Assembly (NCBI GenBank): GCA_030562195.1
Contig: JAUJPP010000005.1
Span: forward strand, 16,789,106 to 16,853,105
Length of the DNA: 64,000 nucleotides
Direction of reading: 5' to 3'
Source: Nipponacmea schrenckii
Taxonomy: Eukaryota; Mollusca; Gastropoda; Lottiidae
The stretch's first letter is position 1; each line of letters opens with the position of its first letter. This document shows positions 45,060 to 55,720 of this stretch, piece by piece. Position numbers and translations under genes: made by a program. The notes under the pieces were generated by a model, which saw only the letters and a program-made list of their open reading frames with translations, did no database searches and was not told where the DNA came from.

Positions 45060-46745
45060 AATTTGTGTTGAAATTGATTTTTATAATCTTATTTTATTTT
45101 AGATTGCATGACCCAGTCGAAAGGTTCGAAAATGGAAGTTTCAGAATTTTGAAAGATAAAAACTACCAATAATGAAGATTTAGTTATACTAAATGTTTGT
45201 GATGATATAAATGATAAAGAATCTAAAGGTAGATTGTAATTTTTGTCTGTTTTTTGGAAGGGGAGTTACTTGCATGGTAGAATTGTGTCTTGTGAAATGA
45301 TTTTGACTGTTTTTATGGAAGAAGGAAAGTTAGCTTTTATTTTCTAAATTTGTGTTGTAATCGAATTTTATAATCTGATTTTATTTTTTGATTGTATTAG
45401 CCTTTCGGAAGGTTCAAAAATAGAAGTTTCAGAATTTTGCAAGATAAAAACTACCAATAATGAAGATTTAGTTATACTCAATGCTGATGTTTGTGATGAT
45501 GATTTCGATAGTTCAGGAAGCGAGTGCATACAGGAAGCTGAAAGTGACAATGACTCTATTGTTTCAAATAGTGCATCAAGTGACTGCCCAGATAGTCCTC
45601 TAATTCCAAACATTGGATTGTGTTCCAAAGATGAACTTGAAGATGAAACTTATGATGATATAATTGAAGACAAAGTATTCGAAGACAGCAAAAAACCTAA
45701 TTTTTCCAAAGATGAACTTGAAGAAGAAACTTTAGATGATATAATACAAGACGAAGTACTCAAAGACAGAGATAACCCTAATATATTTTTTAGAAGAATT
45801 TTAAAGTCGAGTACTGACAAGAAAGGGAAGAAAAAGAAAGAGTCGAGAGTACACAATATAAAACAGTACTGCAGTTATTGTAAAAAAAAGTGTAAGCTGT
45901 TTTGCTCAACATGTTTTGGTACAACAAGATGTGCAGCTCATCAATAAGGAAAAAGATAAAAAAAAAAACTAGGAAACATATGATCACTTTGTTAAGGAGC
46001 AAATTTAATCATCATAAAAACATGCAAACTTTACACAAGAAAAAAGGTGAAATAGTTTTGGTTCGAAGACCGGCCAATGTTTTTAGATTAAGAGAATATG
46101 GCCCATGTCCTAAATGCTTACAATGGATTTCTAAACCTTTAATGTGGAATCATCACAAGACCTGTGAAGGTAATGACAGAAAGCTTGCTCAAACAGCCAG
46201 TGAAATCATAACTCAATCTGATACTATTTCAAAAAGAATAGAGCCTATTGCTTCAAAAAAAGTAATATCAGAGGTATTTTCAACCATGCAACGGGATGAA
46301 GTGGGATTGATTGCAAGAGAAGATCCATTAATAATACTTCTAGGAAATCAATGGATGGAGAAGAATATTGGCAATACGTTAAAGAGAGGGCAATATACAT
46401 ATTTATGTTAGTTCTCTTCTTGTTTCTCACAGATATAGTTTTCCCTCAAGATGAACTTCTAGTATGTGAAGAAATATATGACTCAAATGTTGATGAAGAA
46501 ATTAAGTTAAAGAAAAAAGTGAACAAACTGAAGTCTAAAAAAGTAAAATGGTCCAATGATTAGGAAGATGAAATCAAAGACATTTTTAAATGCTTTATAC
46601 GACAAAAAAAGACTAAAACCATCAGATTGTGCAAAAGCACTCTAAGTTAGCAAAAGAAATGGGGGACACATTCACAAAAAGTCGAAAGACACATTGAAAA
46701 AAAAATTGTTTAGAATCATAGACAGTTTAAACCGCCAAACTTAAA
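45060..46745 (+). pseudogene. Internally deleted relative of the zinc-finger/recombinase/Myb gene
   Basis: Open from about 45420 with an acidic N-terminus containing two diverged ~27-residue repeats (SKDELEDETYDDIIEDKVFE and SKDELEEETLDDIIQDEVLK). A finger follows, QYCSYCKKKC, with a frameshift near 45910. Then KKKTRKHMITLLRSKFNHHK and YGPCPKCLQWISKPLMWNHH, which match the second finger region of the gene at 839-4768. Next is REDPLIILLGNQWMEKN, matching its KSDHLILELAKREYLKL. The frame then breaks near 46410 and resumes in a Myb-like end (KVKWSND, stop, EDEIKDIFKCFIRQKK). The recombinase core is absent. At 45060-45213 and 45346-45500 a segment with an acceptor-like TTTTATTTTAG is duplicated with ~290-bp spacing. 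Confidence 0.7.
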
Positions 46746-46849
46746 TAGTATGTTAGATTTTGGTGTTTAGTAGAAATTACTATCATTATTTTATTTTATT
46801 TTTTGTTCGAATTCTGCCCGAAGCACATGAGATGGTAGTTAAGATAGAT

Positions 46850-47244
46850 TTTAACAATTTTTTGTTAAATGGTTTTTGAGGTATTGCTCCTGCCTCTATT
46901 TTTGTTGTAGACACAATAGAAGCTACAATTTTCAATAGATTTTATTGAAACTTGGTGTGAGCATTGGAATTGATAAGATGGCAGTCTTAGCAAAATTGCG
47001 TCAGAAATTTTTGTGGGTGAAAAAGAAGCTACAATTTTTAAATATATTTGATGAAACTAGGTATGAGTATTGAAATAGAAAAGATGGTGGTCAAGTTTGA
47101 ATTTGACGATTTTCCATAAATAGTTTTTGAGTCTTTGCCCTCGACTTCAATTTTCAGTGAATTTTTTTTTAGTTATTGCCCAATTTATTATTCAAATTCA
47201 ATGCTGCCAGTGGGCGTATGTTACCTTGCTTGGCAAGCTATCTT
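46850..47244 (+). mobile_element. Pearl/Helentron-like element, copy E, 5'-truncated
   Basis: Two diverged core units (GAAACTTGGTGTGAGCATTG; TCAAGTTTGAATTTGACG) and the tail CAATGCTGCCAGTGGGCGTA, TGTTACCTTGCTTGGCAAGC, TATCTT. No head. From 47245 to 47934 no gene is recognised. Confidence 0.7.
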
Positions 47245-47934
47245 CTTTAACTGTTACCTACTGAACTGCATTTCAAAACTGTTACAATTATAACTTTTGT
47301 AGCTCAAAATTTGACAAATTTTCAACTTCTACAATTTTATTTTGATTGATCTAAAAACTTACAGATATATATATACATTTTGATAGCGTATTCTATTTAG
47401 GTGACACTTCATATGATGCGTTGAAGCGACTTGGTGAGTATATAACCAAGCAGTTGAAGATGAAACAGTAAAGCTGGTACGTACTGCCCAGCACTGTTAG
47501 ATATCCGCTCTAGTTTGTTTTGTCTCAGTAAATCATCAAATATTAATGTGATTTAGATTAGACCTCTGTTGAGCTGACCATATGTACTTATTAATAAAAA
47601 ATGTGACTATTTGCTTGATTCTATAGGGGTTGTTCCTAAGGAGGGGGGCATGGGGTGAGGGGAGAGTTTGCTTTGGGCAATTTGATTCAGATATTTATCT
47701 ATTTTCAATTCTTCATAGATAATCTTGTCCCTCTATTCTGTACCATCCATATCTGTTGAGCTGAGCAAATGCACCTGGAAAACGCTTGATATTTCCAATA
47801 ATGTGACCATGTCTTGATTCCTTGGTTTGATTTAGGGGTGGGGCCTGACAATTGACGATTGCGAATAAATGTATGGGAGCCGAATTTTGAATTTCGCTTT
47901 TGCATTTTTGCAACATCCGGTTGAATTTTTTCGA

Positions 47935-48533
47935 AGTTTGGGGGCTTATTTCTCGTGACCTTGACCTTTGGTGAACGTGACCTTTAGTAGCCAATATCAG
48001 TTGATACTTTGACCTTTGACCTCCGACATCTACTTCCGGTTTTATAGCTGCGCGAAAACAGCAAAATTCGCAAATTTGGACTGCTCTAGAGCGTGACCTA
48101 ATTAATTTAGAGTGTTATTTTTTCAGATTCTTAAGGTGCTTTTTGTCCTCTTTCCAACGATATAAAACAAAGGTTTGTAAAATGAAAATTGAAGTTTTTG
48201 ATTTTTGAAAAGTAAAGTACATTTTGCCGTATTTTCGCTTGTTTGAAATGCATGTGTGTATATCTCGTGATATATTAGATGTACAAGCTTCAAATTTGTA
48301 CCGTGAAAATATATTTTGAATATGATTAGATTCACCCCCAAAAAAACGAGATGGGCGTGGCACATCCGGGTGAACTTCAAATTTTCCAATTATATCGGTC
48401 AGCGAATTACGGCTTCAGGAAATAACGTTTTTCAAAAAAGTACCTTGCATACATATACCTAATTACTTTGGCCAGTTTATCCCGAAAAATCAAATGTTTT
48501 TGCCTGTTTGTTGCAATTTTGCGACATTTGCAA
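47935..48533. repeat. ~600-bp repeat, first copy
   Basis: Starts at GGGGGCTTATTTCTCGTGAC and ends at TTGTTGCAATTTTGCGACA. The same sequence, diverged, occurs in direct orientation at 50025-50618. Includes TGACCTTGACCTTTGG, a run of nuclear-receptor-like half-sites, CTACTTCCGGTTTTATAGCT and TCTCGTGAT. No coding. Confidence 0.75.
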
Positions 48534-50010
48534 AAGATAGCTTGCCAGGCAAGGTAATATACGCCCACTGGCAGCATTGAATTTGAAAATGGAAAATTGT
48601 CAAATTAGAACTTGACCACCATCTTATCTATTTCAATACTCATACCAAGTTTCATCAAATCTATTGAAAATTGTATGCTTACTTTGCACCCACAAATATT
48701 TTTGACGCAATTTTACTAAGTCAAGGGCAATAACCCAAAAACCATTTGTTAAAAAAAGTCAGAAATTCAAACTTGACTAATGTCTTATCAATTCTGATGC
48801 TTACACCAAGTTCCATCAAAATCCTTTGAAAGTTAAAACTTTTTATTGCAACCACAATAGAATTTTGACGCAATTTTACTAAGTCAAGGGCAATAACTTA
48901 AAACAATTCATTGAAAAACTGTCAAATTCAAACTTGATTGAGGCCTTTTTGACAAGATTTTTCTAAGTCAAGGGCAATAACTCAAAAACCGTTCATGCGA
49001 TAATTTCCATTTTTGAACTTGACCGAGATATCATCAATATATACATGTATATATACATGTATACCAAGTTTCCTTAAGATCGGATAAAAACTGTAGCTTC
49101 TATTGTGGATACAACCCGAATTTGACGCGTTTTTACTAAGTCAAGGGCAAAAACTCAAAAACCGCTCATGCGATTATTTCTATTTTCGAACTTGACCGAG
49201 ATATCATCAATATATACATGTATAATAAGTTTCATTAAGATCGGATAAAAATTGTAGCCTCCATTGTGGATACAACCCAAATTTGACGCGTTTTTACCAA
49301 GTCAAGGGCAATAACTCAAAAACCGCTCATGCGATTATTTCTATTTTCGAACTCGACCAAGATATCATCAATATATACATATGTATAGCAAGTTTCATTA
49401 AGATGGGATAAAAACTGTAGCCTCTATTGTGGATACAGCCCAAATTTGACGGGTTTTTACTAAGTCAAGGGCAATAACTCAAAAAATGTTCATGCGATAA
49501 TTTCCATTTTCGAACTTGACCGAGATATCATCAATATATACATGTATACCAAGTTTCATTAAGATCCGATAAAAACTGTAGCCTCTATTGTGGATACAAC
49601 CCAAATTTGACGGGTTTTTACTAATTCAAGGGCAATAACTCAAAAACCATTCCTGCGATAATTTCCATTTTCGAACTTGACCGAGATATCATCAATATAT
49701 ACATGTATACCAAGTTTCATTAATATTGGATAAAAAATGTAGCCTCTATTGTGGATACAAACCAAATTTGACGCGTTTTTACTAAGTCAAGTGCAATAAC
49801 TCAAAAACCGTTCATGCGATAATTTCCATTTTCGAACTTGACCGAGATATCATCAATATATACATGTATACCAAGTTTCATTAAGATCGAATAAAAACTG
49901 TAGCCTCTATCGTGGATACAACAAATGTGGACGGACCGACGGACGGACGGACGGACGGACAGGGGCGACGGCAATATACGTCCACATTTCCATGTGGGCG
50001 TATAAAAAAA
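48534..50010 (-). mobile_element. Pearl/Helentron-like element, copy F, complete
   Basis: Complete element in minus orientation. The tail AAGATAGCTTGCCAGGCAAG is at 48534 and the head ATTTCCATGTGGGCGTATAA ends at about 50010. About seven core units lie between, several nearly identical, plus a (GGAC)n tract at about 49930-49965. It separates the two copies of the 600-bp repeat. Confidence 0.85.
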
Positions 50011-50024
50011 TCATTTTTGTTTGT

Positions 50025-50618
50025 TTGGGGGCTTATTTCGAGTGACCTTGACCTTTGGTGACCTTGACCTTTACAAGGTCGTTGGTCACTGACTTTGGCT
50101 ATCAGTTGACAATTTGACATTAGACTTCCAACGTCTACTTCCGGTTTTATAGCTGCCCGAAAACAGAAAAACTCGCAACTTTGGACTGCTCTAGAGAGTG
50201 ACCTAATTAATTTAGAGGGTTATTTTTTCAGATTCCGAAGGCGCCTTTTGTCCTCTTTCTAGTGATGTACAACAAAAGTTTTTAAAATGAAAATTTAATT
50301 TTTGCTCTTTTGAAATTAAAGTTTATTTTTTTGAAATGTATGTGTGTATATCTCGTGATCTATTGGATGTACAAGCTTCAAATTTGAACTGCGAGTATAC
50401 ATTTTTAATGTGATAAGATTCAAGTCCAAAAAATGAGATGGGCGTTTCAATCCGGGTAAATTTGCAATTTATCATTTATATGGGTCAGCCAATTATGTTT
50501 GCAGGAAATGACGTTTTTCAAAAAAATACTTTGCACGCAGATACCTCGTTACTTTGGCCAGTTTATCCTACAAAATCAGGTGTTTCGGCCTGTTTGTTGC
50601 AATTTTGCGACGATAGCA
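50025..50618. repeat. ~600-bp repeat, second copy
   Basis: Direct, diverged copy of 47935-48533 (GGGGGCTTATTTCGAGTGAC; GTGACCTTGACCTTTGGTGA; GGCCAGTTTATCC). An 88-codon frame across its right end has no counterpart in the other copy and is not accepted. From 50619 to 51054 I see nothing recognisable. Confidence 0.75.
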
Positions 50619-51054
50619 AAGTCCCACTCTGTGCCATAATTGGCTCTAGTTTTTTCTGTTTTTATGGAAAGAAATTTACATGGGTAGTAGAATTGTTCTT
50701 ATGAAATGATTATGTCTGTTTTTATGGAATGAAATTTATTTGTTGTCAAAGGGGAATAATTCGGACAACAATTAAACCATGACATTCAGTTTGATTTAAT
50801 TCTTAGATGGCTCAAATTGCGAAAAACGTAATTTGCCTTGTGCAATTTCTATTAAAAGGCACGCTTATTTGCAGTCTTTAAGTGGTTAGGTACATTTCGA
50901 TGTTCCAAGTGCTTCTGGACCATTTGCTGTAGAAACATCATGAAATCAGTTTCGTATCAGCCCACTATTAACGGACGAATAATGCATTGCCACAATTACT
51001 TATGGTACTTGCTGTCAAACCACAAGTAAATTTTGACACAAGTATGCCTGAGTG

Positions 51055-51215
51055 GGTTCGTCCACAATTGCTTGTGAACGCAAAAACTACAGTTTTTGTC
51101 GGATTTGAATGAAATTTGCTGTGATCATTTATGTTGATGGGATCTCGGACAAGTTCGAAATTGGCGATTTTTCGACTAAAGGTTTTTGAGTTATTGCACT
51201 TGACTTGGTCAAAAC
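51055..51215 (+). repeat. Single pearl core unit
   Basis: One diverged core unit: GAACGCAAAAACTACAGTTT, GATCTCGGACAAGTTCG, TTTTTGAGTTATTGCACTTG. A degenerate minus-oriented pearl head lies nearby at about 51618-51655 (GACGGACGATGGCAG ... GTGGGCATATAAAAAAA). Confidence 0.55.
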
Positions 51216-51305
51216 ATAAACTATGCCGCTTGGTACAGTGACGCCACCTGGGGAGATAACTCGTGACGCCATAACGTTCAATGACCTCAATACTGTTACT
51301 GCACT

Positions 51306-51521
51306 TTAAAGAAGTTTTCTTTCTTTCTCTTCTTCCTCTACTTTTTGGGATTTCCTGGGGTTCCTTGCAAAAGAAAGTGATCGTTTGGTACTTGGCTTTT
51401 TGCTGATAGGAGTGATCTCTACATTTTTCAGTTCCGCCATGTCAACAACACTATCAAGGTCTTCATCAATTTCGTCATTTCCTGGCGCTTCAGGCTCCTC
51501 ATGAAATTCAATCTCCCCACT
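51306..51521 (-). CDS. Possible last exon of a MADF-type protein
   Basis: 71 open codons in phase 0 after a good acceptor (CATTCTTTGTAG, just above 51521) to a TAA at 51306-51308. The peptide is acidic (EIEFHEEPEAPGNDEIDEDL), then basic with SFARNPRKSQK. Acidic-then-basic tails follow the MADF domain in many animal MADF proteins. The donor after the MADF exon at 59624-59826 is also phase 0 on the same strand, so this could be its terminal exon across an ~8-kb intron. Alternatively it is the accessory gene of the adjacent Harbinger element. No direct proof of either. Confidence 0.4.
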   Translation of the reverse strand, partial: SGEIEFHEEPEAPGNDEIDEDLDSVVDMAELKNVEITPISKKPSTKRSLSFARNPRKSQKVEEEEKERKLL

Positions 51522-51654
51522 CTACAAAGAATGAATGTAAAAGTCATATTATGTCTCAGAATATATAAATAAGGTTATACATTATATATCATTAAAGCGT
51601 CTATCCTTTCAAATCAAGACGGACGATGGCAGTATTCAATGTGGGCATATAAAA

Positions 51655-52465
51655 AAACTGCTTATATTTCCTGGTACCCAGCTCAGAGGCAGAGTGGAAG
51701 TTAAAAGCGGAAGAATTTGGCAAAAGGTGGAATTTTGGGAACTGCCTGGGTGCTATGGATGGAAAACACATGGTAATAAGACCTCCAGCAAATACGGGAT
51801 CCTACTACTTTAACTACAAAGGATCTTTCAGTATTGTTTTGATAGCAATAGTTGATGCGGATTATAAATTTACTTATGAAGACGTAGGCTGTAATGGGAG
51901 AATATCAGAAAGGGGGGTTTTCAAGAATTGTTCGTTGTATCCAATGTTAGAAGAAAACCTTCTAGGCATCCCATGAAAATATAATATCCCTGGGACTGAA
52001 ATTCAAGTCAATCATGCTTTCGTAGCTGATGATGCTTTCACAATAAAAACATATATTTAAAAGCCATACAGCCAGCGTAATCTAACTAATGAGAAAAGTA
52101 TTTTCAATTATCGGCTTAGCACTCTAAATCTGTTGGCAAGTATACCAAAGGCATTTTCTACAATGCGCCTTGCATTGCAGAAAATGCCTTTGGTATACTT
52201 GCCAACAGATTTAGAGTGTTTATGCAAACGATAGCATTAGAACCGAAGAAGGTCGAAAGCATTGTAATGGCATGTTGCTCATTACATAACTAATTAAGGT
52301 CAAAAGTATCCTCAAATACTATCTATACGCCACCAGGCTACATCGATTCTGAAAATCCAATAACTGGTGACATTCAACCAGTATACTGGAGGTATGGTCC
52401 AAAAGCCCAAGGCATAGGGCCACTTGAGCGACCATTAAGAGGTAGAGGTAGTAAGATGGCGGACT
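51655..52465 (+). pseudogene. PIF/Harbinger-type transposase relic
   Basis: Piecewise frames recover the DDE_Tnp_4 pattern: KRWNFGNCLGAMDGKHMVI (first catalytic Asp), FNYKGSFSIVLIAIVDADYK, YEDVGCNGRISERGVFKNC, then after frame breaks VADDAF (second Asp), NEKSIFNYRLS, ENAFGILANRFRVF (Glu) and the C-terminal PPGYIDSENPITGD. The N-terminal helix-turn-helix and several blocks are missing and stops interrupt it, so it is dead. A 99-bp palindrome interrupts the ENAFG segment. Confidence 0.8.
52120..52218. repeat. Near-perfect palindrome (47-bp arms, 5-bp spacer) inside the transposase relic
   Basis: Left arm 52120-52166 is the reverse complement of the right arm 52172-52218 with one mismatch. The right arm is the normal coding orientation (ENAFGILANRFRV); the left arm is its inverted copy. 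Confidence 0.9.
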
Positions 52466-52722
52466 GAAGTCACACTGTGAGATCTCTGGAGAATTTTTTT
52501 CAAAATATGTGTTTTTCACCAATTTGTATCTATTAAGTTTTATATCTACGGATTACAATACTTGCAAGGACCAATATCAAGGTCTTTCATGTATTTTTCA
52601 TAACAATATACAGCTGTAATTAAAACTTTTGTATTTGAGGGTGATTTCCAGTTCACTTACGAAGTACAAACTGTGAGTAGTTTTATAAAGTTTTCATCAA
52701 CAGTATCAACGCTATCAAACAA

Positions 52723-53638
52723 AATGGCTAGTAACAATAATCCCAAACGGAAAAAAAGGTGATTATTCTAGAATTAGTGAGTTTCTGGATACCATGATGC
52801 AAGAGGACGATTCTCTGAAAACTTTGATAGAAGAAATTCTCAAAAGAGACGTTATAATGACCAGCATTATAAACGTAATAAACCCGAGTTATCGAAAGAT
52901 TTTTCTGCTCGCATGGAACTGTTAGAAAACCGAATTGATGATCTAGAGCAACACTCTCGCCGAACTTGCCTCAAAATAACTGGGATTGTTGAAAAACGCC
53001 AAGAAAACACTGATAAAATAGCATTGGATATGATAAACAATCATATTTTGAATTCCGATGATCCTAAACTTCAGCTTAGAGATGTCGGCAGAACCCACAG
53101 AGTAGGTCCAAAAATTAACTCTGGAACACGGGATATTATCATCAGATTTCTTAGTTATAGGGACAGAGCACTGGTCTATGGTCGAAAAAGAAACCTCAAG
53201 AAGTTCAACACTGAAAATAGAAGTAGAATCTACGTTAATGAAGCCCTAACCAAGAAGGGAGCACATTTTTATAAATTAACGAGGGACACCCTTAGAAGAA
53301 AAGAGATCCTGAATTGCTGGACGTACGATGGTAAGATTTACATCAGGCCCTTATCTGATGACAAAAGTATCAAAATTGTCAACGAAAATGATCTAAAACA
53401 ATTTTCTAAAGGCATCCAATGTCATGTTCGCACATTCCGTGATGTTACCAACACCATTAACAATTCGATGGAGACTGATAATGAAATAAACCAAACATAT
53501 GGTATCGTGCCCTTAGAAACAGCATTGTCCACACAAGTTGAAAACAACACACAATTAAGACAACCATCTCTAAAGAAATTCGTCACTTCCACACCACGAC
53601 AGGATTCTTCAAAAAATGGATCAGTTCTGAACTTTTAG
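52723..53638 (+). pseudogene. LINE ORF1-type protein
   Basis: Starts MASNNNPKRKK at 52723, is frameshifted near 52758 and again near 52880, then is open from about 52890 to a TAG at 53636. The 241-codon part begins with a coiled-coil end (MELLENRIDDLEQHSRRTCL). An RRM-like unit follows (DVGRTHRVGP, TRDIIIRFLSYRDRALV) and then a C-terminal domain (RIYVNEALTK, WTYDGKIYIRP). This is the ORF1p-like plan (coiled coil, RRM, CTD). The product would bind element RNA. Confidence 0.7.
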
Positions 53639-53689
53639 GCATATATATGAAGGCACTGTCTGATAAAATACTACAACATGGTAATATAC

Positions 53690-55575
53690 TCTTATATATT
53701 ATATAGAATCAAAGTAGATCACAAGATATTTTATAATAGTTCAGAAATCTACATTCTATATATCTAGTACTACACTTATAGAATACTAATCAGAGCAAAT
53801 TAAAATGATATTTTATAATATTCAGAAACCTACATTCTATATATTTAGTAATATACTTTTATTATATTAGAATATAGAATACTAATCAGAGTAAATTAAA
53901 ATGATACTTTATAATAGTCAGAAACTTACGTTCTATAAATTTAGTAATATACTTTTATTATATTAAAATATAGAATACTAATCAGAGTAAATTAAAATGA
54001 TATTTTATAATATTCAGAAACCTACATTCTATATATTTAGTAATATACTTTTATTATATTAAAATATAGAATACTAATCAGGGTGAATTAAAATGATATT
54101 TTATAATATTCAGAAACCTACATTCTATATATTTAGTAATAAACTTTTATTATATTAGAATATAGAATACTAATCAGAGTAAATTAAAATGTTATTTTAT
54201 AATAGTCAGAAATCTACATTCCATATATTTAGTAATATACTTTTATCATATTAGAAAATAGAATACTAATCAGAGTAAATTAAAATGATATTTTATAATA
54301 TTCAAAAATCTACATTCTATATATTTAGTACTATACTTTTATCATATTATAATATAGAATCAGAGTAAATTAAAATGATATTTTATAATTGTCAGAAACC
54401 TATATTCTATATATTTTGTAATATACTTTTATTATATTAGAATATAGAATACTAATTATTGTAAATTAAAATGATATTTTATAATAGTCAGAAACCTACA
54501 TTCTATATATTTAGTAATATACTTTTATTATATTAAAATATAGAATACTTATCAGAGTAAATTACAATGTCATTTTATAATAGTCATAAACCTACATTCT
54601 ATATATTTTGTAATATACTTTTATTATATTAGAATATAGAATACTAATTAGAGTAAATTAAAATGATATTCTAGAATAGCCAGAAACCTACATTCTATAT
54701 ATTGAGTAATATACTTTTATTATATTAGAATATAGAATACTAATTAGAGTAAATTAAAATGATATTTTATAATAGTCAGAAACCTACATTCTATATATTT
54801 AGTACTATACTTTTATTATATTAGAATATAGAATACTTATCAGAGTAAATTACAATGTCATTTTATAATAGTCATAAACCTACATTCTATATATTGAGTA
54901 ATATACTTTTATTATATTAGAATATAGAATACTAATTAGAGTAAATTAAAATGATATTCTAGAATAGCCAGAAACCTACATTCTATATATTGAGTAATAT
55001 ACTTTTATTATATTAGAATATAGAATACTAATTAGAGTAAATTAAAATGATATTCTAGAATAGCCAGAAACCTACATTCTATATATTGAGTAATATACTT
55101 TTATTATATTAGAATATAGAATACTAATTAGAGTAAATTAAAATGATATTCTAGAAAAAAAAAAAATGAATGGAGTTTTACGTCCTACTCTTCTGCACCT
55201 TATGGGCTAATGAAGACGGGGATATTCTAGAATAGCCAGAAACCTACATTCTATATATTGAGTAATATACTTTTATTATATTAGAATATAGAATACTAAT
55301 TAGAGTAAATTAAAATGATATTCTAGAATAGCCAGAAACCTACATTCTATATATTTAGTAATATACTTTTATTATATTAGAATATAGAATACTAATCAGA
55401 GTAAATTAAAATGTTACTTTATAATATTCAGAAACCTACATTCTATATATTAAGTACTGTACTTTTATTATATTAAAATATAGAATACTAATCAGAGTAA
55501 ATTAAAATGATTTTATATGATAGTCAGAAACCTACATTCTATATATTTAGTGCTATACTTCTATTATGTAGATTT
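53690..55575. repeat. 96-bp AT-rich minisatellite, about 19 units
   Basis: Unit: AGAAACCTACATTCTATATA, TTTAGTAATATACTTTTATT, ATATTAGAATATAGAATACT, AATCAGAGTAAATTAAAATG, ATATTTTATAATAGTC. Subtypes cluster: a 'GATATTCTAGAATAGCC' variant fills 54960-55335. It lies between ORF1 and RT of the LINE. Confidence 0.9.
55156..55220 (-). mobile_element. 5'-truncated SINE insertion with 11-bp target duplication
   Basis: 65 bp matching the 3' end of the SINE at 18308-18667 (minus: CCATAAGGTGCAGAAGAGTA, GGACGTAAAACTCCATTCAT) plus a T-rich tail. GATATTCTAGA flanks it at 55145-55155 and 55221-55231. It interrupts one minisatellite unit, so it came after that variant had spread. Confidence 0.85.
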
Positions 55576-55720
55576 TAAATTTAGTCAAAAATCTTGAGCT
55601 TTGCATTTAACAGTAAGCCCTCTTTGAAAATAGAATGCAAATTAGAAAATAACGCAATTCTCTATATCTCAAACCAAATGTGTCAATCATCCGTCAAAAA
55701 TTGCACTATAACTTGTAAAT

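Noticed and set aside
47713..48389. Minus frames of 66-93 codons including ROK/EISPQT-like peptides
   Set aside because: They lie in the 600-bp repeat and are broken in its second copy.
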